Positions 26,601 to 38,105 of a DNA stretch of 64,000 bases are shown here, piece by piece. Made by a program: the position numbers and the translations under genes. How positions within the stretch are numbered: the first letter of the stretch is position 1; the number at the start of each line of letters is the position of its first letter. A model generated the notes under the pieces. It ran no database searches and was not told where the DNA came from. It was given only the letters and a program-made list of their open reading frames with translations. Source of the DNA: Camillea tinctor (taxonomy: Eukaryota; Ascomycota; Sordariomycetes; Xylariales; Xylariaceae); the NCBI GenBank assembly GCA_022578605.1, contig MU394055.1:438902-502901 (forward strand), given 5' to 3'.

Positions 26601-27052
26601 CTAATAAGATACTTGAGAGCAAGGATGGCCTGTTTCATTTTTTCCACAGGGTCAGATTTCTATCCCGGAAACGTATGAACATCTCCAACGTTATAAGAAA
26701 ATGATCCTAGTCGAGGCACTCTTTCAGATCACACCATCGCGAAGCGGGCTCCCTTTAATGGTGGATACTTCTGCTTCGGGAAAGCCATGTTATCCATGAG
26801 CCAAAGAAGTGTTACTTGTTCCTGGGACTTCGAAGAAACGAAAACGATGTGTCTTTATTAGGTTATATACATCAAGTTAGGACCCCACTTATGACCGGTC
26901 TCTTTCCAAGCTGTCAAGTGCTAGAGGGACACCGAATAGGAGAGAATGGCATCCATCAAGTGTCTAATCATGAGGTATTTGCACGACGTACAACATATTA
27001 TCACCTCACTGCTACACTATACCTTATGATTAGATATATTTGGGGAACTCCA
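23648..27052. other. Intergenic, 3.4 kb, no gene recognised
   Basis: The first 450 bp are purine-rich (GGA/GAAGAA) and form the probable ICE2 leader. A (TTTC)n run follows at 24424-24447, then T/A-rich tracts (24540-24780, 24975-25015). ACCTAGGT occurs at 25548-25555 and a variant at 25220. A short frame at 25627-25869 begins with a GACTTCGAT tandem repeat and has no support as a gene. Confidence 0.5.
24424..24447. repeat. (TTTC)n microsatellite
   Basis: About six consecutive tetranucleotide units. Confidence 0.85.
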
Positions 27053-28167
27053 TTACGAAGTTTGGTCAAGCAATCCAGATTCCATGATTCCTAGCCTTTC
27101 CGCGATGCCATCCCATATGTATTTTTGCATAATCTTTCCTTCTGGGTCTGTCATCCAAGAAGGCACCTGGTCCCTGGGAAATTTTATTAGCAACTCCAAG
27201 TAAGCGAAGGGCTAATACTTACTTCCTGATTTCACAGTCAGACAGATACTGCCCGTGGCTTGAGCTGTTTGCAACTAGTGCGTAGAGCACCGTTCGACTG
27301 CCCAACTTTGATGTTCTCCCCAAGAGTGCACGCAATGCCTCGACCTGGACCCGGGTTTTCAGGGAGCAATATCGAACTAGACCAGTCTTGCACAAGCCAG
27401 GGTTAGTAAAGTTAACGACGACACCCGTTCGTGAAGCTGGGAATAGAGTTGCAAAGTGGATCGCAGCATATAGATTCAGCAGCTTTGTTATTGAGTACCT
27501 GATAGGGGAGAAAAGGTATCAGTTGCTAGGTCTTCAACACTAGACTAGAGGTCTGTTATTACCGGTTTCCCAATTTCAAGCTCTCATCGTTTAATCTACC
27601 CCATATATCGCGGTCTAGGCTCTCGAGCTGGGTACGCTGAGTGAAGGCCAGCGAGCTAGTGACGAACACAAGATGTGGCACAGTGTTGAAAACTCGTGCC
27701 GTATCCATCATCTTAGGGAGCAAGAGCGTAGCTAAGAGTATGTTCGAGAAGACGTTTACGGTCACCGAGGTCTCGTTCCCTTCAGCCCTCGTCCACCGAT
27801 CGAGGGCGATCGCCGCGTTCTCAACGAGCCCGTCTATTCTCTCGAGGCTATTCATAGCCCGCTTTGCGAACGCTCTCACTGAGGCATAGCTCCCGAGATT
27901 CAGGGGCCAGACTTCCACGGCCCCATTCTTGTCGCCAGCAGCAGCAGCCTCTATGTCTGCCTTTGCACGCTTGCCAGCTTTGGTGTTCCTCACGGCGAGG
28001 ATCACCTTCGATGCCTGCAGATTAATGAGATGTTTAGCCGTCTCATAACCAATTCCGCTGTTGGCTCCCGTCACGATGAAGGTCCGCCCCGCGCAGGTAT
28101 CGGTCGTAGCGAGCATAGGAAGCTCGCGGAACTGGGCACAAACGAAGTCGCGAAATTGGCCAGCCAT
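27053..28167 (-). CDS. Short-chain dehydrogenase/reductase (retinol-dehydrogenase-like), 3 exons
   Basis: Exons are 28167-27563, 27498-27223 and 27173-27053, with introns of 64 and 49 nt (GTAATA..ATCAG and GTAAGT..CCCAG). All joins are in frame and yield 333 residues ending in TAA. SDR motifs are TGANSGIG (33-40), ENAAI (116-120, in place of NNAG), the catalytic serine in FVTSS (168-172), and YSITK (203-207), which spans the first splice. The C-terminal exon (QVPSWMTDPEGK onward) matches the tail of fungal retinol-dehydrogenase-like SDRs. It should be an NAD(P)-dependent oxidoreductase; the substrate is unknown. The Asn-Asn to Glu-Asn change in the cofactor/structural motif is unusual. It is isolated from other metabolic genes. 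Confidence 0.88.
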
Positions 28168-30570
28168 GATCGATTTTTATTTGTTTGTTTGTTGGACCTG
28201 ACTGCGGATCGTGTGATCTTTATAAATTCGGTGTTTATTCTCCCCCTTTAAAACTGAGAAGGGATAATATGTACGGGGAAGGGAGCAAGGTCGGTAAGGT
28301 TGTTTACTTTAGAGCTGGTCTCCCTTGCTGAAGTTATATTCCAGTAGAGATATATATGACGGCAGCTATGCACGAGAGAACCTTCCTACATTCTAGGCAC
28401 CATTACCATTTTGTACAATGGACTTCACAGAGTCTAGAGGGATCAGCGTTCTACAAGAAAGCCATAGTCGAGGCAGTCTTGTGTTCCGCCCCCCCTTATC
28501 ACCCCTTACACATACAACTTCTACGCCCCTCCCTCCTTTTTAGGATTCCGATGATTACGGCAACCATCAGTTGGACTCCTTGTATCACGGGCCGAGCCCG
28601 AGTTGAGGAAAGCGAACCCGATCAAGTAGAAAAAAGAAAATCTGCCACTGCCGCTGAGCCATTGAACAAGAGGTCTCCTGTTGCTCGAATTCGCTGCGAC
28701 TCGACTTACGACTGGGTCGTTGATTCGAAAGTGTTGGCCGAACTGGCCAATCAGGACTCCTTTCCCACTTCCCAATCAGCGGCGACTAGGCCATGTGGAA
28801 GGGTAGAGAAAAGGCTGTTGGTTCCATACTGCTGGGTTGGCTTGACGTTCGACCACCAACCCGGTTCGCATGCTTCTCGAACATCATGATAGGCTATCGC
28901 TACCGATAGCGTGATTTTTGGTTTATTTACCTTTTACGTGCGTAGCCATCATTCGTCTTCACCAGTTCTGGATGAATTGGAAGGGAGGACATGGTAGAAA
29001 TCCCATAAGCGCCATGTTGGGACTATTTTATGATAATGGTGTTAATTTTTCTCTTCAAAATATCTGATTTCATGTGTGTTTGTGTGTGTGCATTACCATA
29101 TTTGGGGATTTTACACATACTAAGCGCCATTAGCACTTTGAGCTGTACCGCGCGGAAGCAGCCCGTATTCTGCATTTTGGCTCGCCTCGTGAGGGTCACT
29201 TTGTCTCTGTACCCCCTCTCCCGCCGCCGCTAAGCTGACAGGAAGATTGTTGTATTGACGGCTACCGATAAGGGATCATCAGCTGGATTCAGCCAACTTG
29301 CCTTTTTTTCAGGTCATGATGGTTAGGATCCCGAAACGGGGAAAAGGGAATTAAAAAAAAAGCACTAGCCTCATCAACGGAGTCTTGATCCATTAACTTG
29401 ATTACTGATTACACCCACCCGCGGATCTTAGCGACATCGATTTCGGGATTCTAGCTAGGAATCCGTGTCGCCACATGGCGGCTTACGTGGAGCATATATA
29501 TTCCACAATCCACTGTGTGTCACGTTGGTATCTACTAGATAGGGCGAGGCGGGCGAGGCGGGCGAGGCCATATACTAGTATCAAACGAGTAACCAAAGGT
29601 TGAGCCGAAAATTCGGTTATCTCACCATCACTAGCATCATTTCGTCGCTCGGCGTAGAGCCTCGGGGCTATTTTGGGGGTATGAAGCGTTCCTAAAGGGG
29701 GTATCGGATGCTTGAATGAGGAAACAAGAAGCGAGCCCTACTTGAGGCTTGTAGAGAGATGCCTTTATGGTCAGAGCTAATATAGTAGCCAGGTTATCTA
29801 TCGATATGACATAGAATCCATGGTTCCCCAAAGAAATTATATATAGGCACTAGGTATCTAATCTGGGTTAAATATAAATGCGCCTCATTACACAAATCCC
29901 CCTTGTTGTACAGAGCACGGCGACTCCTGACCTCAGCTAGGCCCTATCCCCGCAAAGAAATCCTCAGCTTATACGAGGCTGTCTACCCACTTTGCATTGG
30001 GTGTTTCAACACAAAATCTTACCTGCTTACCACGCGTAGTGAACAGAACTTACTTGACTCTAGCTAACTATCCGACCCAGGCAAAACGATAGGCACATAG
30101 AGCCAGCAACATTCACTCCGTATGAGATTCAAGTCGAAGAACTAATACGGACGTAATACGTACGTATCATGTAGGTATCATTGACGCTGGCGAAGTCTTA
30201 CAAGGCAGTCAAGAGAATGGCAAACTTACATGCCCACAAGCAGCACGGCGACTCCTTTTAAGAAAGTATAATTCAGAGCATGGTAAATGGTCATGTATCA
30301 TTCATTTTCATTTCCGTACCAAAACCCTTGAAGACCTAGAAACCCAAAGTTCCAACCCTCCATATGTCAGAATGCAGACCAGATCTGGGTGAGTTCAACA
30401 CCGTAATTTTCCTAGGCAGGCTGAGGTTATATCATCATGTTCAGCCGCGCCGTTCATCATTCCTCGTCTCGTCGTAAACGCATTCCTTCTCGTCTGCGTC
30501 TTCAAAATCGGCAGCAAAATACAATCGCAACATATGGCGCTCTCCCCTTTCCCTCTCAACTGTAAGACTA
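28168..30570. other. Intergenic, 2.4 kb, no convincing gene
   Basis: This is the divergent upstream region of dehydrogenase 2. A plus-strand frame of 177 codons at 28356-28889 begins with ATG but has low-complexity composition, no recognisable domain and no splice support, so I do not call it. A 9-bp tandem repeat lies at 29542-29568. Confidence 0.45.
29542..29568. repeat. GGGCGAGGC x3 tandem repeat
   Basis: Three perfect 9-bp copies stand out as GC-rich in an AT-rich surrounding. Confidence 0.9.
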
Positions 30571-31776
30571 CTAGTCAGAGCTGTCACAACTGGCCACAGT
30601 GTCTGCATAATTACGGCCTACATCCTCCTCCTCCTCCTCCTCGCCTAACTCTCCCATGTCCATGCTGATGTCTATGTTGATACCTTCTTCTCGGAGCGCT
30701 AACTGGACCGCCTCTCGCACGTTTCGCGCCTGGTAGGTGGGCTTGTGGCGGGGCTCAGTGCCAGCAACGTAGACGCCCGTCTCGCAGAGCACGCTCTTCC
30801 ACTCGAGGCCACGGCTGGACTGGAAGCCATTCGCGCCCTGGATGTCGCTCTCGGGGTTGTCGCCGATCATGTACACGGTGCGGATCTCCTTGCCGGAGTT
30901 CGCCTCCTCCTCCTCCTCCTTGCTCATGGACCCGTGGTAGTCCAGCAGCGCCTGCTCGGCGTACTCGTACGTCGTCGTGGACGGCTTGCCGTAGAGCGTG
31001 TACTGCAGCTCTGCCCGGCCGTCCGTGTCGTGCGCCCAGATGGCCTTCAGCGCCTCGCGGAACGCGCCCTGCGCCAGCCGCGGGAACGCGTACGGCGTCA
31101 CCCACTCCACGTCCGGGTTGGAGAAGAAGAGCGCCGGCTGCCCGTCCTGCTGGAACCCGTGGCGGGGCAGCGCGCCGTCCCCGTTCTTGCCAGACCGCGT
31201 CCCGATGCGCCCGCCCTCCGACAGCAACAGGTCCCGGATGAGCTGCAGGTCCAGACACCAGTCGCGCGGGGACGTCCACATCAGGATCGCTGCGATCGGC
31301 GTCGTGAGGAGGGCCTGCGCGTGCCCCTGCGCCGTTGGCGAGCAGCCGTGCTCCTCGTGGTGCGCCCGCGTCATCTCCGGGAAGGGGTGCAGGTTCTCAC
31401 ACCCCGCCATGATGTCCGAGGAGATAAGCACGTTCTTGAAGCCATACGCGTGCGCAAGCTGTCGAACTTGCTGGCCGTGGCCACCAAGCGCTAGGATGGT
31501 CTTGTCACCATACTTGGGAACGAGCGCTTTGAACGGAGAGTGTGACTGTATGAACTGTTCTACCGTCAGTGGGAGGTCCAGGAGGTTGCTGAGCTTTTTT
31601 ATGTGCGCTTCCTCGGTTGCTCCGCCGTTGTTGGTGAGGAAGATAAACGGGATGTTGTTCTCCTGGAGGGCTTTGATCGTCTCCCGGGCTCCCGGAAGGA
31701 CTTTGGGACCTTTTAGCAGGACGCCGTCGATGTCAAACGCAAAAGCGACGCCGGTACGCTTCTCGTTTGCAGCCAT
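30571..31776 (-). CDS. HAD-superfamily class IIA phosphatase (YKR070W/HDHD5-like)
   Basis: This is a single exon of 401 residues starting at the ATG at 31776. HAD motif I is FDIDGVLLKG, with the nucleophile and acid/base aspartates at 15 and 17. Motif II is LTNNGG (47-52), motif III contributes K264 in LYGKPS, and motif IV is IGDNPESDI (304-312). The class IIA architecture and the ending resemble yeast Ykr070w and human HDHD5 (CECR5), which are mitochondria-associated; the cellular substrate is not established. Two acidic low-complexity runs (about 286-291 and 384-390) are unusual. The middle of the gene (30.75-31.4 kb) is clearly more GC-rich than both ends, producing long antisense open frames that I reject as shadows. 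Confidence 0.88.
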   Translation of the reverse strand: MAANEKRTGVAFAFDIDGVLLKGPKVLPGARETIKALQENNIPFIFLTNNGGATEEAHIKKLSNLLDLPLTVEQFIQSHSPFKALVPKYGDKTILALGGHGQQVRQLAHAYGFKNVLISSDIMAGCENLHPFPEMTRAHHEEHGCSPTAQGHAQALLTTPIAAILMWTSPRDWCLDLQLIRDLLLSEGGRIGTRSGKNGDGALPRHGFQQDGQPALFFSNPDVEWVTPYAFPRLAQGAFREALKAIWAHDTDGRAELQYTLYGKPSTTTYEYAEQALLDYHGSMSKEEEEEANSGKEIRTVYMIGDNPESDIQGANGFQSSRGLEWKSVLCETGVYVAGTEPRHKPTYQARNVREAVQLALREEGINIDISMDMGELGEEEEEEDVGRNYADTVASCDSSD

Positions 31777-34700
31777 GTCAACAATGTGGTTGGTGTTTCC
31801 GTTAGGAACACCTCTTTAGTTCACAAGGAATATCCACAGGGTGTTTCTAGGTATGTAGGTACGTTACGTACAGCCTAGGACAGGTAGGTTGCTTGCCACG
31901 TCCTTAGAGGGATAAATGCTGCGATGCGTAAAGTGTTGTCCTTGTTGTCCTTATTGTCCTTGTTGCTCATGTAGCAGAGCAAACTTCACTGTTCAGTAAC
32001 AAGGGAGGCCTTGGGATTTTATACATATGTTAACCCCTGTCTTGTAGGTTACACGTTTAACCTAGGATAGAGAGTAACTTGAAAGACTGCGATTCCCCCG
32101 TGCATATGTGCACAGTCCATGTGTAGGTCAAGGACTTGCTTTACAACCTATTAACATTCGGACGAATTCGGGGGAAGGGGGGAGGGAAAGATATCGGTGA
32201 GACATACAATAGGGAATGGTAGAACTCCTGACTTAGGTAAATAGGTTCCTGACCCAACGGGAAAAGCGGAAGCAGGTGCTTTTGGTATATTTAGAGGGGG
32301 ATGGTCATGAAACTTCCAAAGAAGAGGGAAAAAAAAAAGCAAAGAAAATACCTAAAGCAGGTAGGTAAGGGATTTGATTGCTATAGCCATCGGCTTCGAT
32401 TCGATTCAAATTCTGCCCCTCTCTTTAAGTTTGGTTAGCTTATCTTTGGGTCGAGCCCTACCTGAATCGTCAACGGCAGAAGTGGGGATGAGAATATACG
32501 GGCAAATCCATTGTCTAGAGAGTAGAGAGTCCTAACATTTCTCCGGTCGCTTAAGAAACTACATAAGGCTGGTTGCTAGGTACCTAAGGTACATAAGTTG
32601 CACACCTGTCCACGCATATTCGTGTGTGTTTCGAGTTTATTGCCTGCTGGCCTGGATAACCTCATCGTACATGAGAAAGGAGGTACTGGTGTTATTCACA
32701 ATTGGTAATGGACTGGGTTAAGCTAGTATGTTCATCGTTGATTTAATATATTCGTACCTTTCAAAGAATATCCCACCATGTACTACATCATCTTAGCAGA
32801 TGCAGGGGCATATGCACGTAGTTACTAAAGTACATACATGTGGGATGTACATATTCACTAGTTGTATTCGGTCAGCACGCACTGGTAGTCTTGGTAGAAT
32901 TCATAACGATAAAGCTTCCTTGCCAAATGCAGGTACCCGCTGTCCTAGCTTGCTTGCCTACATGCCTAACCTTGTCTGGCTTGTGATTACTTACATCATA
33001 GACTGTTGCTGTTATATTCGCATTACGACTGGTACTAACTTCTACGTTGCCCTATATTCATGTTGCAGTGTTTGGCTTCTATATGGGTTCTACCTCCACA
33101 GACTTAGGACTAGTGGCTGCTCATTTCAGAGGGAATAAATCACATGCACGAGCTGAATCTTTTGTAACTTAGCAATGTTTCTTAATAAAGAAACCTTATT
33201 GGTGGCTTTTCTTAACAGCTTTCCCTCCCTCACCCTCCTTGTCCCTTTCTCTCTTCTTATATATTTAAACTACATTGCCTTGATTTATTTTCTCTATGTA
33301 TTCACATTGCTGACCGGTATTAACTATCGGCCTATGTACTACCCAACAAGACGGTTACTCTCTTGGAATCCACAAGTAGAGAGTCACAAATTCCTAAAAA
33401 GTTGACCTGACCGGGGTGAAAGTAGGGCTATCTGTTCCTCCCTAGTTGTGCGGCTCGGGTATCTACGTAGGCATCTAGCCTTGACATCCGTGTTTCATGA
33501 CGTGGTCCAAAGGGAATAAAAAGCAGTTGAAAATGGAAGGATTGTGGCCATGTGGGCAGACTATACAATCTTAGCATAGTTGCAGTTGACGTGCTTGCGT
33601 GTGTAACCCAGCTGGATTATCGATTATATTTAGTGGTATGTATCGCTGATGTATGCAACGAGCCTCACTTGATATATCTACTATGTAGACACCTACCTGG
33701 TTTTTAATGCTGTGACACAGCATTTGTATTTATATGTGCGTGTGACCTGATTTATCTGGTAGTATTTTGCAGCAGGCCAGTACCAGGGTAGCAAAAGAGG
33801 ACGGCCCATTGCCTAAAATAGCAATCATTTTTCCAATGAGCCAATCAGGAGCCGCTGCACTCTACTCCAACTAGGACTTGTTATTCGCTCCTGCCATATA
33901 AATTAACCATCAAATCAGGGAAGACATTAAAGAGATACTATTATAAAGATCAAGACGACCTTGTAGATGTTCGTAAGAAAAAGAAAAAAAAAGGGTCAAT
34001 TAATCAACTTATTATTTTTTTTACTCTAGTGAATTATTTTACCTCGCTTGGTATTGCCCCTTCTGGATTTGTACAATTAAGCAAGAGCCCGTTTATAGTG
34101 AATTTACACTCATCCCCTCCATTTCCCAGATGGACCGCCATGCGAATGTCTTACCTACAACAGCGATCCTGGTTGCTGCTGCGCAACAATTTTGAAACTT
34201 TCATCCAGAAAGAAAATATTAATATCATCTAGTTAATAGAGTTAACACCAATAGACTAGACAAAAAAGCCTTTTTTTTTCTCGATAAATCATCGTATTGA
34301 GAGATGGAAGCTCGAGCCATTTGAGTTCTTCCACTAGCGTCTATCTGTTCCATGTATGTAGACTGGCATATCTACCGATAAACGAAAGAAATAATAAAAT
34401 AAAACAAAATAAAATAAAATCCATCGCAAATAAGAATAGCGCATTAAATTCCATGTCATGTAGGATGCAACATCCATAAAATTCAAAGGCAGTCTTCCGT
34501 CTTCTTCTTTTTGAATTCTCTTCTCCCCTCTCTTTTTTTTTGTGCGCCAGGGTGAACCACGATCCTCCAGGGAAGCAGTCCAGGTATCTTTTGCCGATGA
34601 AAATCAACCGCCCCTTGAAGAGAAAAAACGCCTGCCGCATCCTAGTCTTGGGTAATGATATAGAAGAGCCACACCTCCTATGCCTAGACGCCATTGCCAA

Positions 34701-35119
34701 TGATATAGCTTCATTAGCCTCTCTGCCTGAAAAAGAAAACCACCATGTTAAAGCCTGCGAACTTGTAGAATCTGGCAAATGCGAAATATCACCGCATCAA
34801 CTAAGAAAGAAGTATTCAGTCCCTAACCCCCTGCCTGCTATTGATACCGTAACTCCAGTTGGCCATAGGGAAGCCTGTTCGAGGTACCTATATCTATATT
34901 TGGTATGGGAATGTCTATGTTAAGGCACCGTAACATTATTGACGGTAAAGCAAGGATAGAAAACAACGATAGATGAAAGAAAGAAGTAGTGGTAGTAGTA
35001 AACGATCGATCATATTAAACCCTTGCACATGACAAGGCAGTATAAGCCGTCCAGATATGGCTAGGATGGCGCATCACTAGGGGGGGATATCCTCCTAGGT
35101 TAGCTTGATGCCCACTGTC
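31777..35119. other. Intergenic, 3.3 kb, no convincing gene
   Basis: A TTGTCCTTG repeat (31936-31962) lies in the upstream region of the phosphatase gene. Open frames at 32800-33138, 34540-34923 (+) and 34341-34778 (-) lack motifs and overlap one another on opposite strands. An AAAATA-type run is present near 34395-34425. Confidence 0.45.
31936..31962. repeat. TTGTCCTTG x3 tandem repeat
   Basis: Three 9-bp units, one with a single change, lie 160-190 bp upstream of the phosphatase start. Confidence 0.85.
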
Positions 35120-38105
35120 TTAACGACGAGCCCCGTAGAGTGCTTTGGCTTGTTCTGTCTCCTGAATCATAGGTCGGTTGTACTGTCGAGGTGACGCATA
35201 GGAGCTCTGACGTCTATGATACGGTGCAGGGGTTTCGTATAGTATACTCGAGCGAGGCGGGTTGTGATCATATTCGTGACGTGGGATCGTGATATGAGGA
35301 ACATTAGGGGTGCTTGAATGACGGGAATGTCTCGAGCCAGCATATGATAAAGAATGCATGGGTGTAGGAGAGGGCCAAGCAGGCTGTGGTACATAGCTGC
35401 GAGGAGCCGGGGCTTGTGGTTCGTCATAATAGGGTCGTGGGCCATTATTTGAGAACAGGGGCTCACTAGCCATGTATTCCCTCTCGTAAGGTACTGTCTC
35501 TCTCGAGTAACCTTGGGGTCGTGGCTGGTAGCCAGGCGATACAGCAGATTGGAATCCCAAAGTTGAACCCTGAAAACCCCCAAGCTCGGACTGGGATCGA
35601 TGGTGCTGAGGTCTTCGATTGTCAGCATACGGATAAGATGTGGCGCTCTCGAGGTGCGTAGCCATAGGTTCGCCGGTCAACCGTCGGGGGGTAGGTGCAG
35701 GCAGTGGGCCTGTATAACCATAGTAATGCCCTCTGCTTTCTTGGTCATCGAAGAAGGCTTCTTCGGCACGATTCTCATGAATGTGTTGGAAAGCCGGTCG
35801 GTGGGGGAGGTGGTAGAGAGGCCGAACTACAGATGTAACAGAAGGCGAACTGGTTTCGGGTAGTCTAGACAAACTGGTCCGTCCATGATGATCCTTGAAA
35901 GGAGACACCTCGGAAATCCGCTGACGTTTCTCAACCGGGGAGGGGCGCGAGCCGTCTTCCAAAGCTTGACTTATTCGACGGCTTGTTGGTGAGGACTTAG
36001 CCTGAGAAGCAACCCCCATAGAGTGTGATCGCCGGTGAACACCGCTAGCATTGGATTTCCTCCTCAATACAGCCTTGGGTTTAGGGTCATCAACAGTATC
36101 GGTCGAGATGTTGGGGAGGATCTCGATATCTGGAATCTGGGTTAGATTATTTGCATCCATCTCTTCCTTTAGGCGTGCGACAATCTCCTCGATCTCGGAT
36201 GTGGCGTAGCCATCACCACATTTGCTTCTAAGCCAATCAGGAACTGCGGTCCCGTTGAGAACAGCTCGGTCTAGAGCATCGTCATCCTCTTCTTCATCAG
36301 CACTCTCCTCACGATAAGGACGTTTCTTGTTAGTTTTATCCTGGACACGATTCTGCTCTCGCTTTCTCATAGACAACGACCAGTCCTGCAAGACTCCGGC
36401 TTGCCCAGTCCGTTGGTTCTCGTCGCTCCAGCCCTGCACGCGACGCACTTGCTTCTGAACAAGGTCACATTGGAGCTTGGCATATTCTTGTGCATTGCGA
36501 TAACGACTGCGTTGGTAGTGCTTCCGACAGAAATGCACCCACACGTGCTGAGGGATCATGCGAGTGCATAATTTGTTACGGCCAAAGATATGCGAAATGG
36601 CCTTGCGCAGAGCCGAGTTAGTATCGCAGTTATCGACGTACATGCAAGCTAGACTGTTACCCTGGGGCAACGACCCATCATTGACAGGCGAGGCTGAAGA
36701 GGTATCCATGGCGTAGCTTGGCCTGCGGTCACCTTGATGCGATGGTGGCGGGGTTGGCTGAAGTGTAGTAGGAAATGGTAGAAAAGTCCGATCAGTTGGG
36801 TTGACAGCAGCGAAGTTCGGTGCAGAAATAGCTCTCTTGTGTGCTTTGGAAAGATCAGGCGGGACGAGATAAGCAGCGTCTCCTGTTAAATACCTTGTGC
36901 TGGAATTGAGTCAGAGATGAGAGAATGCAGATAAGTGAATAGATCATGAATCAATATGCTGGGTGGAGCGGTGAATGTAAGTGGAAGTACATGGGCAAAG
37001 TAGGAAAGGGTGATTTATGGAAAGCTCCTAATTGGAACAATAGCTCTAGCTTAAAGTCGTCAATATACCCATTGGGTAAATGGTAATGAATAAGGGAAGG
37101 TGACTTGGTGACTTGGGGAATGCAAACAAATGGTAATGACAATAAAATGACAAGTAGGGAAAGGGGTCTACCCAGGTATGGAGGGGGGAGGTGATGAATA
37201 GGTGCCTCCCAAGTTTGGATAACATGTCCTCAACTCGCTCGACTTGACTACCTCAAATTTGAGAACGGCAATTCTAGTGGTTACAGGTATCAGACAGATG
37301 TCTATATTAGATATCTGTCGGATCTGAATCTGAATCCCAAATTTGCCTGGACCACAATGGAATCCCCCCAAGGGCAATGTAATAGTCTGCATAAAAAGAA
37401 TGAACAATAATAGTATGCATATACTCACCTGCTAGTATCTGGTGGGCTCATCCGATCTAGGTTATGAGAACCCCTCAACATCAGCATGGCATCAGATGGT
37501 GACCCAGGACGACCGATCCCATTTGCTAATGGTTCTTCAGCTATTGCTGATGGCGACAGTATCCCACCCCGTTTTACCATGTGCTCGACTGTGCGACCTT
37601 TGAAACCCCCTATATCTGCACTCCCAGGGCCAATTTCGAGTAAAGACACATCGGGGATTGTGCTCATGGTCTGTAAACTCCCGGCAGTAGACATTGATGA
37701 GATCCGCGAGTGCGATAAGGACGCTGACGAAGAAGAGTATGAAGATAGACTGCTGTGACTGTCCGAAAATTTATGCCTTGGTGATTTGGGGCTGACTGAT
37801 TCAACTGGAGAATCACCGCCGAATGTGGGCTGAATGGACACTTCGGCTGACTTGGCATTCATGTTCAGCGGTAAAGCGTACCCATTAGCATCCCATGGTG
37901 TTCGATTTCTAACGGGGGTTTTGGATTCACTGGTTCTTCGTGATGTTGTATTTTCAGAAGCTGGCGAACGTTCAATAGATGAATAGGTTGTCCTCTCGTC
38001 CGGTGTTGATGGTGGTAATGCCTCCTCTCTGGGGCCAGTGGTCTCCTTGGCCGCCTCCTCCCCATGAACCGCAGATGCGGTATTCAATAACGAAGTGACA
38101 TCCAT
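35120..38105 (-). CDS. Large conserved fungal protein of the ORP1-like type
   Basis: Exons are 38105-37429 and 36899-35120. The long 529-nt intron (GTGAGT..TCCAG) joins in frame (AG+C), giving 818 residues. Without this join two apparently separate proteins would be called. The first exon is a Ser/Pro-rich disordered region beginning MDVTSLLNTAS. The second holds a conserved-looking core at about 311-375: CMYVDNC, then IFGRNKLC, then IPQHVWVHFCRKHYQR. Its Cys/His spacing (C311, C317, C337, H344, H348, C350, H353) could bind metal. The rest (about 440-818) is disordered and rich in Ser, Pro, Arg and Tyr. From memory such proteins are annotated 'ORP1-like' in filamentous fungi, with no settled biochemical role; a nuclear regulatory function is a guess. 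The first in-frame ATG (38105) is preferred over the preceding TTG. Confidence 0.75.

Noticed and set aside
28356..28889. A 177-codon plus-strand frame upstream of dehydrogenase 2
   Set aside because: No domain, no coding bias and no splice support; it probably covers the divergent promoter.
29542..29568. Possible CRISPR-like spaced repeat
   Set aside because: The units are directly tandem with no spacers, and the genome is eukaryotic.
30745..31819. Long plus-strand open frames antisense to the HAD phosphatase
   Set aside because: They arise from the GC-rich codon use of the minus-strand gene, are Arg/Val/Leu-rich and have no motif.
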